From assembly GCA_002633025.1 (NCBI GenBank), contig NMRB01000176.1, positions 427,904-491,903 of the forward strand: a DNA stretch of 64,000 nucleotides. The letters run 5' to 3'. Of this stretch, positions 11,421 through 56,153 are shown one piece after another (the stretch's first letter is position 1; the number at the start of each line of letters is the position of its first letter). The position numbers and the translations under genes are program-made. The stretch is from Notospermus geniculatus. Its lineage: Eukaryota > Nemertea > Pilidiophora > Heteronemertea > Lineidae. Below the pieces are notes generated by a model. The model worked only from the letters and a program-made list of their open reading frames with translations, had not been told where the DNA came from and did not search any database.

Positions 11421-12411
11421 ATCTGGAAGTAGAAAGAAATACAAAATCATTAGCGATGGTCAATGCACACAAAGCACCGCTGAGGTGCGAACGCGGTGGA
11501 AGTAAGTCCCGACCGAGACTTGTCGACTGCACATACTTCTGTGCACTACTATATATCTTAGGACTGGTGTAGAGTCGCCATATTAGAAAAATTTTGAATA
11601 TCCCGCCCTTTTAAAATGAAATGGCGGTAAACCACCTATTTTATATGATGGACCCGACGTTTCTTATGCCCGTTCTGCACGTAGAATTTCTCTCGTACTA
11701 AAAATTATGAGGCTCATAAAGGGTGATTTCGGTCATAGGCCACCGACTGCCTGGCTGAAAGGCATTGTGAACACCCATTTAAACCCTATTTATAATTTTT
11801 AGTACTAGAAAACTCTTAAGTGTAAAACGGGCATTACGCCCGGCGCACTGGTCATGCATGCAAGCAGTCCTTCCAGCACCACCATTCCTCCGTGTATACT
11901 TACATTGCCATTCCAAGCCGCGTCGTGGTGATCCTTTCGGCGCGAAACCGCCGGTGCTGCCTTCAGAGATGCGTTCCTGCTGGCCATGTTCGTGACTGCA
12001 ATTGGAAAGTGATAAACGCATACGATTTATTACTTGTGCGTGTTTAAATCGCCTTGGAATACGAAAAGCGGCGTCTATCAAGGTCGAATCTGTCTAGCCA
12101 CGTTCCACCGTGGTTTGATGCCAGACTAACGAAGTTGCAAAAACGGAACTTCACGAAACGTCTTCCACCTCCACCAGTAACTCGTGCACGACCTTGTAGG
12201 CCAAGCAGAGGCAGAGAAAAATCAAAATGCCGGGCACTTACAATCATTTGGACTTGGTTAGAAAACTACATATGCAAGGCAGAACCCTGCCCTTCGAGGA
12301 GACGTCCGTTAAAACGAATCTCCTGCCTGCTCCAATGGCACCTGCTAATCGAATAGTCGGCGGGAAGTGAGGGCGAGCAGATCCGGGTAACAATCCACGG
12401 ATAAACAAATT

Positions 12412-12477
12412 TGCCTTGTGATTGGTCAATTTGAAGTCATGTGACTACATAACTTCAAATTGACCAACCACAAGGCA
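12412..12477. repeat. inverted repeat, 26-bp arms
   Basis: TGCCTTGTGATTGGTCAATT at 12412 is inverted at 12452-12477 with one mismatch; the loop is 14 bp. Probably a small fold-back element. Confidence 0.75.
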
Positions 12478-12810
12478 GCGAGTCATTCAAGTAAACAAGT
12501 TGCACTGTCACCAACGACGCAACAGAAAGTTAACAGACCATTGGAATTAAATCTCATTGTAATTCATAAGAAAGGGGTATTTTTAGACGAACTGCATTGT
12601 ATACAATAAGGATTATTGAAACTGAAGCCTGTCTTAAGCTCATTCAAAGAGTGTTTCTACAACGTGTCAACCACACCTGACTGACTTGTACCGACTGCAT
12701 ACCAAAGAATTAAGGGTCGCGTCAGCTCTAATCGGATGTGACGGATGAATTGATCGTGGGCTATGAGTCACCGTATACAAAGTCAAAGTGCAAGAATCAA
12801 GTTGATTCTA

Positions 12811-12890
12811 CAGGGTGGCCCAGAAAAGTGCACCTCGAACAATACGAAAGAATTGCTTGTGTTCGAGGGACATACTTGTGGGCCACCCTG
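12811..12890. mobile_element. 80-bp mariner-type MITE
   Basis: Flanked by TA on both sides (12809-12810, 12891-12892). Ends CAGGGTGGCCCAGAAAAGT and ACTTGTGGGCCACCCTG are inverted repeats, and inner GCACCTCGAACA / TGTTCGAGG also pair. TA duplication and CAGGGTGGCCCA ends fit the Tc1/mariner superfamily. Confidence 0.8.
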
Positions 12891-12892
12891 TA

Positions 12893-13608
12893 GCACCCAC
12901 TACATGATCTGTAACGTTTTCTACTGTTGCCCATGTCGCAGTGTTGACAGCTACATGTAGAGAGACATTAGTTTTAAATAAAGAATAAAGACAAATCTAT
13001 CACTCTCGGTTCACATTGAGGGGAAACACTGAAATATGAGAACACTCTGGTACTCTACACCTAACTTTTCACTTAGGACATATGGACATCGTGATTCAAA
13101 AATAATAGAATGGAGGATGGGGGGGGGGGGGGGGNGTTGAAAAAGAAGAGAATAAATAAGTGAACACCACCAAGTGTATCATAATCATAGTCTATTATCG
13201 ATCTGACGTGTATTAGTTACTTACATGTCAGAATTTACCGAGGGGTAGAAAATACTTGAATACTAGTATAATACAATAAATTGTTGCTTTAAAGGAAATT
13301 AAGTACGTGTGCCAGGATTTGCCTGTGGTGAGAATGCCAAGCCCGATATATATCAAGCATTGATGCATAAAAGTTGAGAAAATGTGCCTTTATCTCATCA
13401 GCCAGTGCATGCAGCATTAATACCATACAACCTCTCAAAAGTGGAGGAAAAGCTTGACAAACGTATTCATGTAGGCTATGCTTACACAGTTATGTCTGTA
13501 GTAGATGAGCTCATTGTTCAAGGCTAAAGCCTGACTCCCCATGTTTCTCTATCATGACTGCACGCCCATCGATGTTTTTAACTTTCACAGCCCACTAGTT
13601 TACTGAAT
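12893..13608. other. intergenic stretch with a G-run
   Basis: Nothing coding recognised. A run of G at 13119-13136, interrupted by N at 13135, is the only notable feature and a probable sequencing difficulty. Confidence 0.5.
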
Positions 13609-13738
13609 AGCAATGGCTGATAGTCATAAAAGCTTGCAAATGCCTTTACTTCAAGTTTTGTTGTGCATTTACATTGGCCCTCACTGTGCAAGTCTTAAGT
13701 AAAAGCATTTGATAACTTTTTATGAATACCAGCCAATA
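13609..13738. mobile_element. fold-back element, AAATGCCTTTACTTCAAG family, copy 1
   Basis: AATGGCTGATAGTCATAAAA and AAATGCCTTTACTTCAAG on the left pair with CTTAAGTAAAAGCATTTGATAA and TTTTTATGAATACCAGCCAAT on the right. Confidence 0.65.
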
Positions 13739-13938
13739 TGTCTTGCTGTCAGTTGCATGCTGCAAGGAGAAACGAAAACGGAGTTTCCTGAAAAAATCTC
13801 TTCAACGAGCGTTTAGACTGGAGAGCGAAAAACATGGAATGACAACCAAAATTTCTTATTGATGTTGAAGTTTCCAGTGGCAACCCTATAGCAAATGAGA
13901 AAAGCTTGATGAACATCTCATCTATGCTTACAAAATAT

Positions 13939-14058
13939 TGGGTCATATGAATAAAGACTAGTAAATGCCTTTAATTGAATTTTGTAGTACAAATGCACTA
14001 GGCAATGTTGTACAAACTTGAAGTAAAAGCATTTGCTAGTCTTTATTCATATGACCCA
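13939..14058. mobile_element. fold-back element, same family, copy 2
   Basis: TGGGTCATATGAATAAAGAC starts the left arm and returns as GTCTTTATTCATATGACCCA. Shares AAATGCCTTTA...TTGAAGTAAAAGCATTTG with copy 1. The sequences flanking the two copies are themselves direct repeats (13745-13905 and 14190-14330, both with GAAAACGGAG and TTGAAGTTTCCA), so a larger unit appears duplicated. Confidence 0.7.
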
Positions 14059-14330
14059 GTGTCTGTAACAGATTACCCATTCCTCCAGCATAACCCTGAT
14101 ACCCATGTCTATTTATCATGAATGCAAAGCTACATGTACATACTTTTCTTTGTGTTTCACAGCCAATGGCTACTGAGTAGCAACGTCTGTCTGTTGCCTT
14201 TGGCAAGCGGAAATGAAAACGGAGCTTATTTGAAAAAAAATCTCTGCAGTGAAAGTGGGTAAATATGGAATGGCAACCAGAAATCTCATTGAGGTTGAAG
14301 TTTCCACAGGAATCCATATACATGTAGCAG

Positions 14331-15427
14331 CAACGAACGAACCTTCGGGAAGAAAAGGAACTCAGCCATATAGCTTGAATTCTCCTTATGACAAGATAAA
14401 AAATAATACATGAAATTATCTTATATACAGACATTAAAATACAACTCTCTTGATTGATAGCTATACAATAACATTAATAACTTACCAGTACAGTTGTAAT
14501 AAACTGTGCATAACTACCAAGTTCACCTTTGGCGATTTACTTTGTACATTTGAATCATAAAATTATTAAAAGCATGCCTGCATCAAATCTCAAAATTACC
14601 TATTAAGGCCATTTTAAAAAATAAATAGTTTTTCGTAACACTCAACGTAACACTCAACCCAAAAATTTGGAGCAAGAGGGAAATTTATATTTTATAGTTT
14701 TTTCCTCCAAGCACCAGCAGTTGAAATGACCCAGAAATGTTTTTTCCCTTCTTTTTCACATCAAAAATGAACTTATATCATGATAAAATACATGTATGGA
14801 CTGTGAGACAGTGAGAGTTCACTTAAGTCTCTACCTGGCATTGGCCTTACATGTCAAATAAATTAGCTCCGCTCCAGTGCTGCTTAGGGGTACTGGCAAT
14901 CTTCAAGAGTAGAAAAAGAAAGAGAAAAAACTTTCTTGAAAGCTATAAAAGTATACAAACGGAAAGGGACCACAGCTGAAAAAAGAGGTCACGAAAAACT
15001 AATATTTTTAAATGGCCCAAGAAGGGACGATGCTTGAGAATCCGAAGCAGTGAGTGATCGTCACTGTGAGACTCAAAACTGACAGAACACTTTGAACAAA
15101 CGTCTTCATCTATTTCATTAGTTTGAAAGAATTTTTTACACTCAACACTCACGAGATTCTCTGTTTTGAGGTAGAAGTACTTCACAATGCTATGTAGCAA
15201 GTGACAACAAACACATCAGTACAGCGTAACCATGTGCATTCCATCGCTGTCTGAAGCATAATTTTTTTTGCTCTGTTCATCCATGCCATACAAAGCAACA
15301 CCAATGACTTCGACAAAACACGATGCTTAAACGACTAGTACTAGCAATAGGCATGAGGGGGAACAAGAGGCTACACGCCCCCCCCCCCCAAAGGTTCAAC
15401 CATCAGGTTTGATACTTCTAAATAATC
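14331..15427. other. intergenic stretch without a supported gene
   Basis: AT-rich, short frames only. A C-run at about 15379-15388. A minus-strand frame of 85 codons (14943-15200) lacks family features and was not accepted. Confidence 0.5.
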
Positions 15428-15547
15428 TGGACCTGTATCCATAAAACCTCGCTAGCGTAGTTAGTTGCTAATTGTGTACATTGGCCTGCACAAACTTGTC
15501 ATATCAGCAAGTAACTAAGCCGAGCAAGGTTTTATGAATATGGACCC
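15428..15547. mobile_element. 120-bp fold-back MITE, GGACCTGTATCCATAAAACC
   Basis: Left arm GGACCTGTATCCATAAAACC and GCTAGCGTAGTTAGTTGCTA pairs with right arm AGCAAGTAACTAAGCCGAGC and GGTTTTATGAATATGGACCC. Confidence 0.75.
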
Positions 15548-16238
15548 TGGAGTTCGATAGTAGTATAGCTAATGGTTTGTGAAAATGTTCCACCACTTGA
15601 TCAGGCCTCAAGATAAGAATAAGGATAAAGAAATCTGTCATCACAGTTGTCAGCTGAACACACTTGATACATCTGGTGCTCACCAGTCTATCTGGCCTGA
15701 CGGCCATCTAGCCTGGTTCGAATCCATCACATTTCCCGTTTCTGAGGGGGTGAGAGCCTCAGCCAATCATCGGGGCGCGAAGGAAAATCGACGTGCCAAT
15801 CAAAATCCATGTTACAAATTCGAGCGTGAAGAGCAAAGAAAGTGTCCAACGGTGATTTGTTTCGCGAGTTCTGATTGGCTCGGAGGCGGGGTCAAGTAGG
15901 GGTCAGGTTTATTAATAATTTATGCATTAACGGAAAAGATGACATGATTCGGACAAGGCTAAAGACGGAGTCCGTCGATAGCCTTGTTTGGACAAGATGA
16001 CTTGATACGGAACATGTAACGAATGAATAGATCACAATTTACTCTACCACAATTGAATGCCCTATATATTCGAATCTCATGTCTGGGATGACCAAAATCA
16101 CTGTTAAGTTCTTGCAGACAGGAGTAAAGAATTATCTGCAACTAAATTTTGTGCCAGCATCATGAGTTTTCACTTCTGATATGATAGTGTCCACATTTGG
16201 AAGGGAAAATGGAAGAACAACCTCTTTAACTACGAGGA
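15548..16238. other. intergenic stretch
   Basis: No gene seen. A short hairpin around 15955-15990 (GGACAAGGCTA and TAGCCTTGTTTGGAC) is the only structure noted. Confidence 0.45.
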
Positions 16239-16244
16239 TTTATT
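16239..16244 (-). terminator. candidate polyadenylation signal AATAAA of the FRMPD-like gene
   Basis: First clear minus-strand AATAAA found downstream of the stop at 17325, giving a 3' UTR of about 1.1 kb. No downstream element checked; other signals could be used. Confidence 0.25.
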
Positions 16245-16955
16245 TACGGCATAGAATCACGACGAAACTATCAACGTTTGTCCATATTATCATAATGGAA
16301 TCAAACATTGATCATGTTGATGCCTTTATGATATTATGGAATCATTAAATCATAATAAATACATGTATATGATCAATTAATCATTACTGCAGTGTTGAAT
16401 ATGTGATTAGCAGTACAAAGAACAGTACGAAGTTTTAAATTTTCAAATAGGTGGACTGATATTTTCTATGGGTTACATTTATGGCATAGCAATGAAAAAA
16501 TTCATTAATAATCACACAGAACAAGTATAAACTATGACCAGGACAGGTATACTGGAGATTCCATCAGTTGAAGTCAACAAAACGGGTTTGTGATCTTTCT
16601 GTATTTTCAAACGAACCTGTACAGATTATCTTTTTGAAGTCCTATTTTTCTGTAAACTGTGATTTCAACTGAATCATGGCATACATTTCATAGAGTTGCT
16701 GTGAGACTGCGAGAAAGCACAGTGTCTTGAATAAAAGAGGTCTGTATAACAAAAATGTTTCGCAGGGTTAACTTATATCATAAAGGAATTTTGATTCCTT
16801 TGTGCTTATACATCGTATTCACATCATTGGTACAATATTGGTATCAAATTTTAGCTTTGTTAGTAATTTGGAGATAATATTATGTTTTGCATTGAACATT
16901 TCACATGATCTGATTAGCAAAGCTTTTATCACAGAGCGCACAGAGAATAAATTAC

Positions 16956-17077
16956 CGGCATAACAAGGTTCCGTACTGTTTCAAAATCCACCCCGTCCCT
17001 TCTGATTAATGCGAGAGTGACCTCTGCATCGTCATCATGTTTGAATTTCCAACTGCATCGTAACTTCTCATGTTTTC
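16956..17077 (-). CDS. possible orphan exon of 122 bp downstream of the stop codon
   Basis: Between acceptor TTCGTTTTTAG and donor CCG|GTAATT lie two bases plus 40 sense codons with no stop. The peptide contains EKLRCSWKFKHDDDAEVTLA and RRDGVDFETVRNLVMP. Composition looks coding, unlike the flanks, but I do not recognise it and found no partner exon. It may belong to another gene, an alternative 3' end, or chance. Confidence 0.3.
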
Positions 17078-17324
17078 CTAAAAACGAAGTGGATCTTGTG
17101 TTTTAACCCTTTCACTGCTAAGGCCAATTTGTGGGGAAAAATCGAAAATATGCAAATAGTGAAACCTGTCACATGGGTATGTGTTGGAAAGATGGCAGGC
17201 TCATCAGTTTAAAAAATTGCCACTGGCACTGAACAACTTAAGACAGAAGCATTTTAAAATTCAATAGTTAAGACAATATCAGAACTAAAACAGCCAATCA
17301 AAATGCATATTATCCTCTCATAAA

Positions 17325-49476
<32,152 letters not shown>

Positions 49477-50332
49477 CTGCAAAAAAAGCAACGTAAGTTC
49501 AGTAGTTCCAGAAATGCTGTCCAATGTGTACATGTATCTTATGTTGCAAAAGAACAAGAGGTTCAGTATTTTTTAGAAGCAGGAAAATGGCAACGACATA
49601 TTGAAAAGAAAGGCAAGTTATTTGGCACCGCAAGATTTTGACATTAATTCTCGATTCCAAAGGCGATATTGAATTTTTTGTACCAATACATATTCGCAGG
49701 CACGACATCCCCGGATTGTGTTAGATAATAGTCAAGGAACAATTTTCTTAAGATAGATCCTTAACTTCTTCCTTTTCCAATCTTTTTCTCCTTATCTATA
49801 TACGCACATTCTGCACAAATTCATTGTAATTTTCCTCCCTATGAAAAGTATCTAATGTACTTTTGTTTTATACATAAAGATCAATAAACGTGTTTGTAAT
49901 TTGTAACTTGTGATTATATCATTTTACTTTCTGGTGTCCACGTCCTGGAATTCAGTTCTCACAAATGGAGCACAACTCATAGTTGGAGTTTTTTAATGAT
50001 TAATAATCTTGTATGATAGATATAAACTTATGTCAACAGATGGTGATCAAGGAGATTAAAATTGAAATTTCGGTGCAGTCGTATTTCATCTGGCAGAAAC
50101 TGTACAAAATTAAAAAGACATTTCTATATGTCAAGTGGAAATCAAAGCTAGTTAAATTGGCCATGATATTTTTTTTCAAAATGTCACAGTACAGAACAGC
50201 ATGACAAAAAGGAGTGCAAGTGATGCACATAGGCTATATAATGATTTAGTCATCCAGATCCACAGGGAATTTTACCCTGTGAAAACGGTCACATTAATAA
50301 ACTGATGAAATGACGGAGGTAATCAACTTTTT
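49477..50332. other. sequence upstream of exon 1 up to Block IIb
   Basis: AT-rich; no exon with a phase-2 donor was recognised on the minus strand. Confidence 0.5.
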
Positions 50333-51040
50333 AGGCTGGCATACAGTAGTGGTATCTTCACAAGGTACGACAGGAATCAAAGAAGCCGAAACATTTGGAG
50401 GTTGGCATACTGTCAGTAGTGGTCTGTTCACGAATTATGAAACGAGGCAAAGAAATAGAAAGATTAGAGGTTGGCATTCTACCTGAGTCATGTACTCTTC
50501 ACCCGACCAAAAATAAAGAAAAGAAGTAGAAAGTAGGCTGGCATAACGTTTGAGTAGACACTTCACCTGATCTGAAATGAGGAAAAGAAGTAGAAACATT
50601 AGAGTTTGGTCCCCTTCACAAGATTTGAAATGAGAACGAGAAACAGAGAGACATTAGACATTAGACTAGAGGTACAAATAGTCCACAAAATTTGAAGAAA
50701 AAAAATGAATAAAACATGGGCGCATCAAACATTGGCAACCTGTCAGTGTTATGGCCTCTTGACAAGATCTGAAGTGAAATGACAAAGCAGACAGATTAAA
50801 GGTTGTCATATTGTCGATTTGCTGTTCTCCCGGAAGATCGGAAGATAAAGAACGGACAAGAGACATCAAAGGTTGGCATACCCAGGCTGTCAGCGTGGTG
50901 GTCCCTTTACCTGAGAGGAAATGGAGAAGCTGGGGACAATAAAGGTAGGCATATTGTTAGTGTGGTGGACCGCTGCAAGATCGGAATAGAAAGAAGGGAG
51001 CATTAGGAGTAAAGGGTTTGGCATGTTGGATTCCTACAAA
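50333..51040 (-). repeat. exon-3-derived tandem array (Block IIb)
   Basis: Same units in the same order as 33565-34260. The intact exon 3 is not present on its downstream side; the block boundary falls within the array. Confidence 0.8.
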
Positions 51041-51226
51041 GTTCCTAATGTGAACTTTGCATCTCCTTACCATCCCAGTCCCACATCACCAGCTCATCCA
51101 CCGGAAAGTCCCATCAACTCCGCCTGAGGAGCCCTGCAGTTGGGGTCGAAAATTCGCAAACACTCTGGAAATTGCCTTTTCATTTATCATATATTGTGTG
51201 TCAATTTTTGTGCTTTTCTCCTCTTT
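51041..51226. mobile_element. Penelope-like insertion, second copy, single orientation
   Basis: Inserted in IIb between two copies of GGATTCCTACAA; IIa has the site once. Its 3' end ATTGTGTGTCAATTTTTGTG and CTTTTCTCCTCTTTG matches the 3' end of the element at 4529-4756. It contains CTGAGGA ... GTTGGGGTC-GAAAA in the same arrangement. Confidence 0.55.
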
Positions 51227-51260
51227 GGATTCCTACAAGATGTGGAATGAGTGAATAATA

Positions 51261-51378
51261 GGGAGGTTTCGCAAGCGCCCGGTTAGGCCATACGACGACG
51301 TTTATCTATTGTGTGGGTATACCCAAACAATAGATAAACGTCGTCGTATGGCCTAACCGGGCGCATGCGAAACCTCCG
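51261..51378. mobile_element. 118-bp palindromic MITE, copy 3
   Basis: TA flanks at 51259-51260 and 51379-51380. Ends GGGAGGTTTCGCAAGCGCCC and GCGCATGCGAAACCTCCG. Absent from the matching site in IIa (GAATAATGTAGCG near 34285). Confidence 0.88.
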
Positions 51379-51419
51379 TAATGTAGCGATAGAACAACTT
51401 CGATTTTCCAGCCCAGTTC

Positions 51420-51830
51420 CTGATGCCAAGGTAGCTGGTGACAGGGCCTGAATAAAACAAAGCCTTTGACTATGGGAGCTGCCTGAAACTGTAAGGGCCA
51501 AGCTGATAAAGAAAACAATCCTTTGCTTCTGTGACTGCCTGTAATTTTAGGACCACGCTGATAACGAAAAAATCTTTGTTTATATGAGGTGCCTGAAACT
51601 GTAACGACCATGCTGATAAAGGAAACAATCCTTTGTTTCTGTGAGGTACCTGAATGTAATGATCATGCTGAGAAAGAAAAAAATCCTTCGTTTCTGTGAG
51701 ATGCCTGAAACTGTAAGGACTATGCCGATGAAGAAAAAAAAAATGTTCACGAAAGCAGCCTGAAAGTGCAACAGGCCAAACTGATAAAGAAAAAATCTTT
51801 GCTTATGTGAACTTCCTTAAAGGTAAAGGA
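51420..51830 (-). repeat. second short tandem array (Block IIb)
   Basis: Counterpart of 34320-34740 with small indels. One unit has GGTACCTG where IIa has GGTACGGTACCTG. Confidence 0.7.
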
Positions 51831-52502
51831 CCATACGCTGGTGAAGGTTTTTCGGTATGACGCCTTCCTACGAAACTTCCCCAAACCCGGACTGCCTTGG
51901 GTTTGTAGGGCGAACACAAAAGGCAAAAAAAAACAGCCAAAATACATGTATGGCCGCACAACCCCATATCAAAGCCAGTCTTACTCATAGTCCACTCAAC
52001 ATTCCAATCACAAACTGCAATTTTCAACCCCCAATCCGAGGCGAAGATGAAACTTTGTAACAAATCCATCTGACATCCTGAGACGAAAAGCCATAAATCA
52101 GTCGTCACAGTGATCGGATCTCATATCACGCCACATCAATCTGAACGCCAATTTGAAAAGTTTTCCAGACTGATTATATATCAGTTCTCAACATCAAACC
52201 CAATAAAAAACCATCGTGAGAATTCCGTCCATTGCATTCTGAATTCACCGAAGTGATGTGTGCATTGCTGCAGATTCATGTGTACAGGGAGAAGAGTGAT
52301 GGCGGTGATTTCCATCTTTTCGATCTGGGTTTGGTTGATAATCTGATGATAAGTCGATATCTTAGTGCAGGCATTTTTAAATTTATCACAGAAGAAACAA
52401 CACCGGATGAATACCAGAGAATCAGTTTCAGTTTGGACTCAAACTGCCTAACTGCCTAATTAATTTCTTTTCCAAAAGGTGTTGACTCTGACAATTCACT
52501 GA

Positions 52503-52964
52503 TAAGGCCACACTTTTTATATTCTTTGGTTCACGGGCCCGCCGACGTCCGAAAAGCCAAAAGTGAAAAATAAAATAAAATCGTGGAATTCGTTTTTTTT
52601 TATTTCCGCCGATGTTCACCAACACATGAGATTCTCAAAACAAAAAATAAAAATAAAAAAGCCGTCTGCGATACCTAATTCTGCGTTAGATATATTGATG
52701 ACCATGTCCAAGTCATACACCAAACTGCCTGACGCAATGTTTCAGAGCAATATGTTTCACAGCAGTAAAGTTTATTTCTTTAAAACTAGTATTTTTTTTA
52801 TTTTTTTATTTCCTCCGACATCAGGAAATGGACAAAACAAGACCGCAAAATTTTTAAAAAGCGAAAACAGGATTTTATTTTATTTTATTTTATTTTTATT
52901 TTTATTTCGCCCTCCGTACCTGAGTTTACACAAGAGGCGCCCGTGAACCAAAAGTGTGGCCTAA
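52503..52964. mobile_element. 462-bp TIR element with a poly-A/T-rich centre
   Basis: TAAGGCCACACTTTT and TTGGTTCACGGGC at the left match inverted GCCCGTGAACCAAAAGTGTGGCCTAA... (26 bases, 52939-52964) at the right; the left end has a 10-bp interruption. The centre is made of TTTTATTTTATT-type runs on both strands. Not present in IIa. Confidence 0.75.
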
Positions 52965-54605
52965 GAGATGTGTGCACTGCTGCAGATATCTAGGTACATG
53001 AATTTTCGCAAGTGTGATACTTTTCAATCCAGTTTTTCCAGGTAAACTACTGATGAGAAGACATCTCTGTGCTGGCACTGGCTTTTGGGGTACCACAGAA
53101 AGAACGCCGAAAGAAGACCAGAGTGTTTTAAGTTTTCAGCAAGGACTCAAACTGCTATATTATTTTCTCTTCCAAAAGGGGATGACTATGTGTTGCTAGA
53201 TGGACACCCTTTCCTACAATGTAGTTGTTGTCTTCCTATTCTGTGTTTCTACTCTTCATCACAGGTGTGACCAATGCATAAGCAATGTGTCAACTCGTGG
53301 CCAAATATACATGTATTCTCTTTCCCACCTAGTAATGGACTTGATGCAATTCAATATAAAATAACCTGGCCATTTGTTGCTCCACCACATCGAGTTGCTA
53401 GTTCATGATTCTGTTAGCATCAGTCTCAATTCAATATTTTTTACAAGCATTCTTGATGAGGCGGCTGCTGAGACATGCTGCTGCACGACTCGCAGACGTA
53501 ACTTGCATTGGAAATCACATCAGAACATGTCCCAGGTCATTAGGAGGTGTGTGACAGAATTTTCTTTCCTGATAATCTGATATCTGTCTTAGGAGCACTC
53601 AGTGTCGAATCAATTTAGCTTTCATGTCTTCGGATGCTGCTGCTGTCTCTGGGCACATGCTATTATTCACCTGCAAGACAGGATTTCTATTCTGATGCCC
53701 TGTTTTTTTTTACTGAGGCAAGATTAGTACTTACATGAACATGTAGTTCATCATCAGACACCAAAATCACACTTTTTGTGAAGTCGCTTATATCGCCACT
53801 GTGTCATTTATACGGTCAAATCACAATATGGATACCCAGTATCAGATATGAAATGTCCAAGGTATTTGTGCCCACCTGTATGCGCAGTTGTTAAGGAAGG
53901 ATAGTATGACGGCATTGCCCCTGGTGGCCATATTTATTTCCGAACTCAAGAATATTTTTCTCTTGAGAAGTCGTCTAGCAGGGCCACCTTTACCAATTTA
54001 GAAGAATGTAGGTCAAATAGGCGTAGTAACCGAACAAGCGTGCTGTGTTTTTTATTTATTTTCCAATTTGACTGTTTTTGTACGATTTTCCCCCTGGTGG
54101 CAAGTGAAGGAGTCAATTCAGGCCGCTCAGCACAAAACGGAGTGCCCAAAAAAGGGTGGGGGATGTCATGAAATGTACATGTAGTTCTTGTTTTCCAGTG
54201 CAGGACTGTTCCTAAATGTAACCTGTGGGTTAAAGTGGATAAAAGACTCCCATGTTTTCTGAAATTCAAAGAGAAATGTGAGTAAATACACCATGCAGGC
54301 TAGAAGAAGAATGTGAAAGGCTTTAGAACTATCAAATTTCCATGCATTCAACACTTCATGGGGGATTTTGTTCGAAGCGGTATTTTTGTTCGAAACGACT
54401 CCTGTCACAAATGATAGAGAATTCCATCAATAAGCTTTGAACCAAACAAGAATCTTATTCATTATTCATAGCATCGGGAGACAGCGAGGATCAAATAGCA
54501 AATGTGACAGGTCTAGCGCAGAATTCGAGCATCTGTGACTTCCTGCGACTTCGAGTCAAAATGTCGCAAAAAAGATAAACATGGATGCTGGTTGGGTAAA
54601 TATCA

Positions 54606-54672
54606 TGCTGCTGCTGCCGCTGGTGCTGCTGCCGCTGCCGCCGCTGGTGCTGCTGCTGCCGCCGCTGCTGGA
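54606..54672. repeat. CTG/CCG/GTG triplet repeat (Block IIb)
   Basis: Interrupted counterpart of 37176-37235, with CTG, CCG and GTG units mixed. Confidence 0.85.
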
Positions 54673-55894
54673 ACACTCAAGGCGGCAACAAGGGAGACAA
54701 AACCATCACGGGGTGAAACACACACCTTTCAGACAGCGATACAGACATCTATGATAGGGACATCAAATTTGATCAAGGAAATTCGGTGACAAAATTTGTC
54801 TTAAAAGCTCGTTACATTAGAGGTTACAACTTAGCTGATGGCTATCAGTTGGCTGGAAAATTAGTGTGCCATTTCACACATCAGAACTGTCAATTTCAAT
54901 CGAATTGAAATTGACATGATATGGAATTGTAACAAAAGTTCAAAGTTGAGCAACCCTGATTTTTTGCTGGGAGGAAATCTCCTATTCTTTGAGAGAAACA
55001 GCGCTTTAACCCGTTGATTGCAAGCATTGTGATTTTCTGAATGCTGCAAAGCAGGTCGACTCTTTGAAGAATGCCCATTGAAAGAATATCAATCCAATTG
55101 AAAAATATGCATTTTATTCACACTATTATGAAATTTCTCGCGAAGTTATATCAAATAGTTAACATTGTAAACGTGTACCACTCAAAATTCGCCCATAAAT
55201 TTTTATAGGATACTTCTAGGTTTAAATCATGAATGTTCAATATTCTTGGAAGCCTCGTTAATCAGCAGTTTGTTACACTATTAGTCTAAAACTTTCATTT
55301 GAATCAATACTAGTATTGTGTATGAACACCTAACCGGCAGTCTGCTTTGTCAATGGTTTCTCTGAGCCTCTCATACTAAAGAGTGTAGCTGGGCTGTTGT
55401 CTATTTTGCTCACGTTTGTTTAAATCAAATGCACGTGATGCCTGAACATCAATCACAGGGGATAAAAAAAAACTAGTCATTGCATTCCCGGTGATCAGAC
55501 ACAGATTCCATTTTCCTAATAGCCTCAAACCCAAACCCCTCAAACTTGTAACCTCAAACTTCTAAGCATTGAAATTTACATCACATTAATCATGTCGTTT
55601 TGAATCATGTTCGTCTTCAGCATGGACTGAAAAAAATTCTCTTTGATCTTGTAATTATGATTGCTCGCAGCAGCTCTGAAAATCACGGTTCAAAGGTTGA
55701 CAAAGCGGATTGCATGATTATCAGTGTTCTCGTGGTAGCAATACACCCTAAAACGCGCTCGTACATTGTACATACATGTACAACGTGGCGTTACAATGGA
55801 TTGTTCCTCCTACAAATGGCATTGTTCTTTTTTGAACGTTTCCTCAGCCCTCTGAATTTCACAACAAATCCATTGAAGATGATTACATTCTATG

Positions 55895-56153
55895 ACACCT
55901 GTCTACACCATCAATATTTTCAAAACATTTCTGCGACAAAACATTTTGAAAACTGTTTTGGAAATGTCGTGGCTTGTTTCAGGGTTGGTCTACACACTGC
56001 AACATTATCAAACATGTTTTCAAATTGTTTTGCAAAAGTTGCAGCTCCAGTTCACATGTGAAACAAACCGAAAACAAAAGTGTTTTTTTGGAAATGTTGC
56101 AGCTGGATGTTTTTGAAATGTTTTGGAAATGTTGATGGTATAGACAGGCCTTT
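55895..56153. mobile_element. same fold-back in Block IIb
   Basis: Counterpart of 38759-39016; the left end is altered (GACACCTGTCTACACC), the right end intact. Present in both copies, so older than the duplication. Confidence 0.8.

Larger units (their letters stand above)
8985..12411. other. intergenic region without a supported gene
   Basis: Open frames here are at most 131 codons, overlap in several frames and lack splice or domain support. The content looks repeat-derived (for example TGGCTATGTTGGAGG and CTCCAACATGGCCGC near 9880 and 9976). Small tandem repeats inside are listed separately. Confidence 0.55.

Noticed and set aside
12044-12356. Overlapping 100-codon frames on both strands near 12 kb
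   Set aside because: Arg/Ser-rich composition typical of GC-richer noncoding DNA; no homology recognised.
14943-15200. 85-codon minus-strand frame with CSKCSVSFESHSDDH
   Set aside because: Briefly suggested a zinc-binding motif, but no second Cys/His pair, no splice support and flanks are repeat-like.
51180-51230. Poly-A-type LINE or SINE tail at the end of the 51041-51226 insertion
   Set aside because: The 3' end is TTTTGTGCTTTTCTCCTCTTTG with no A-tail; the target duplication and match to 4529-4756 fit a Penelope-like element better.
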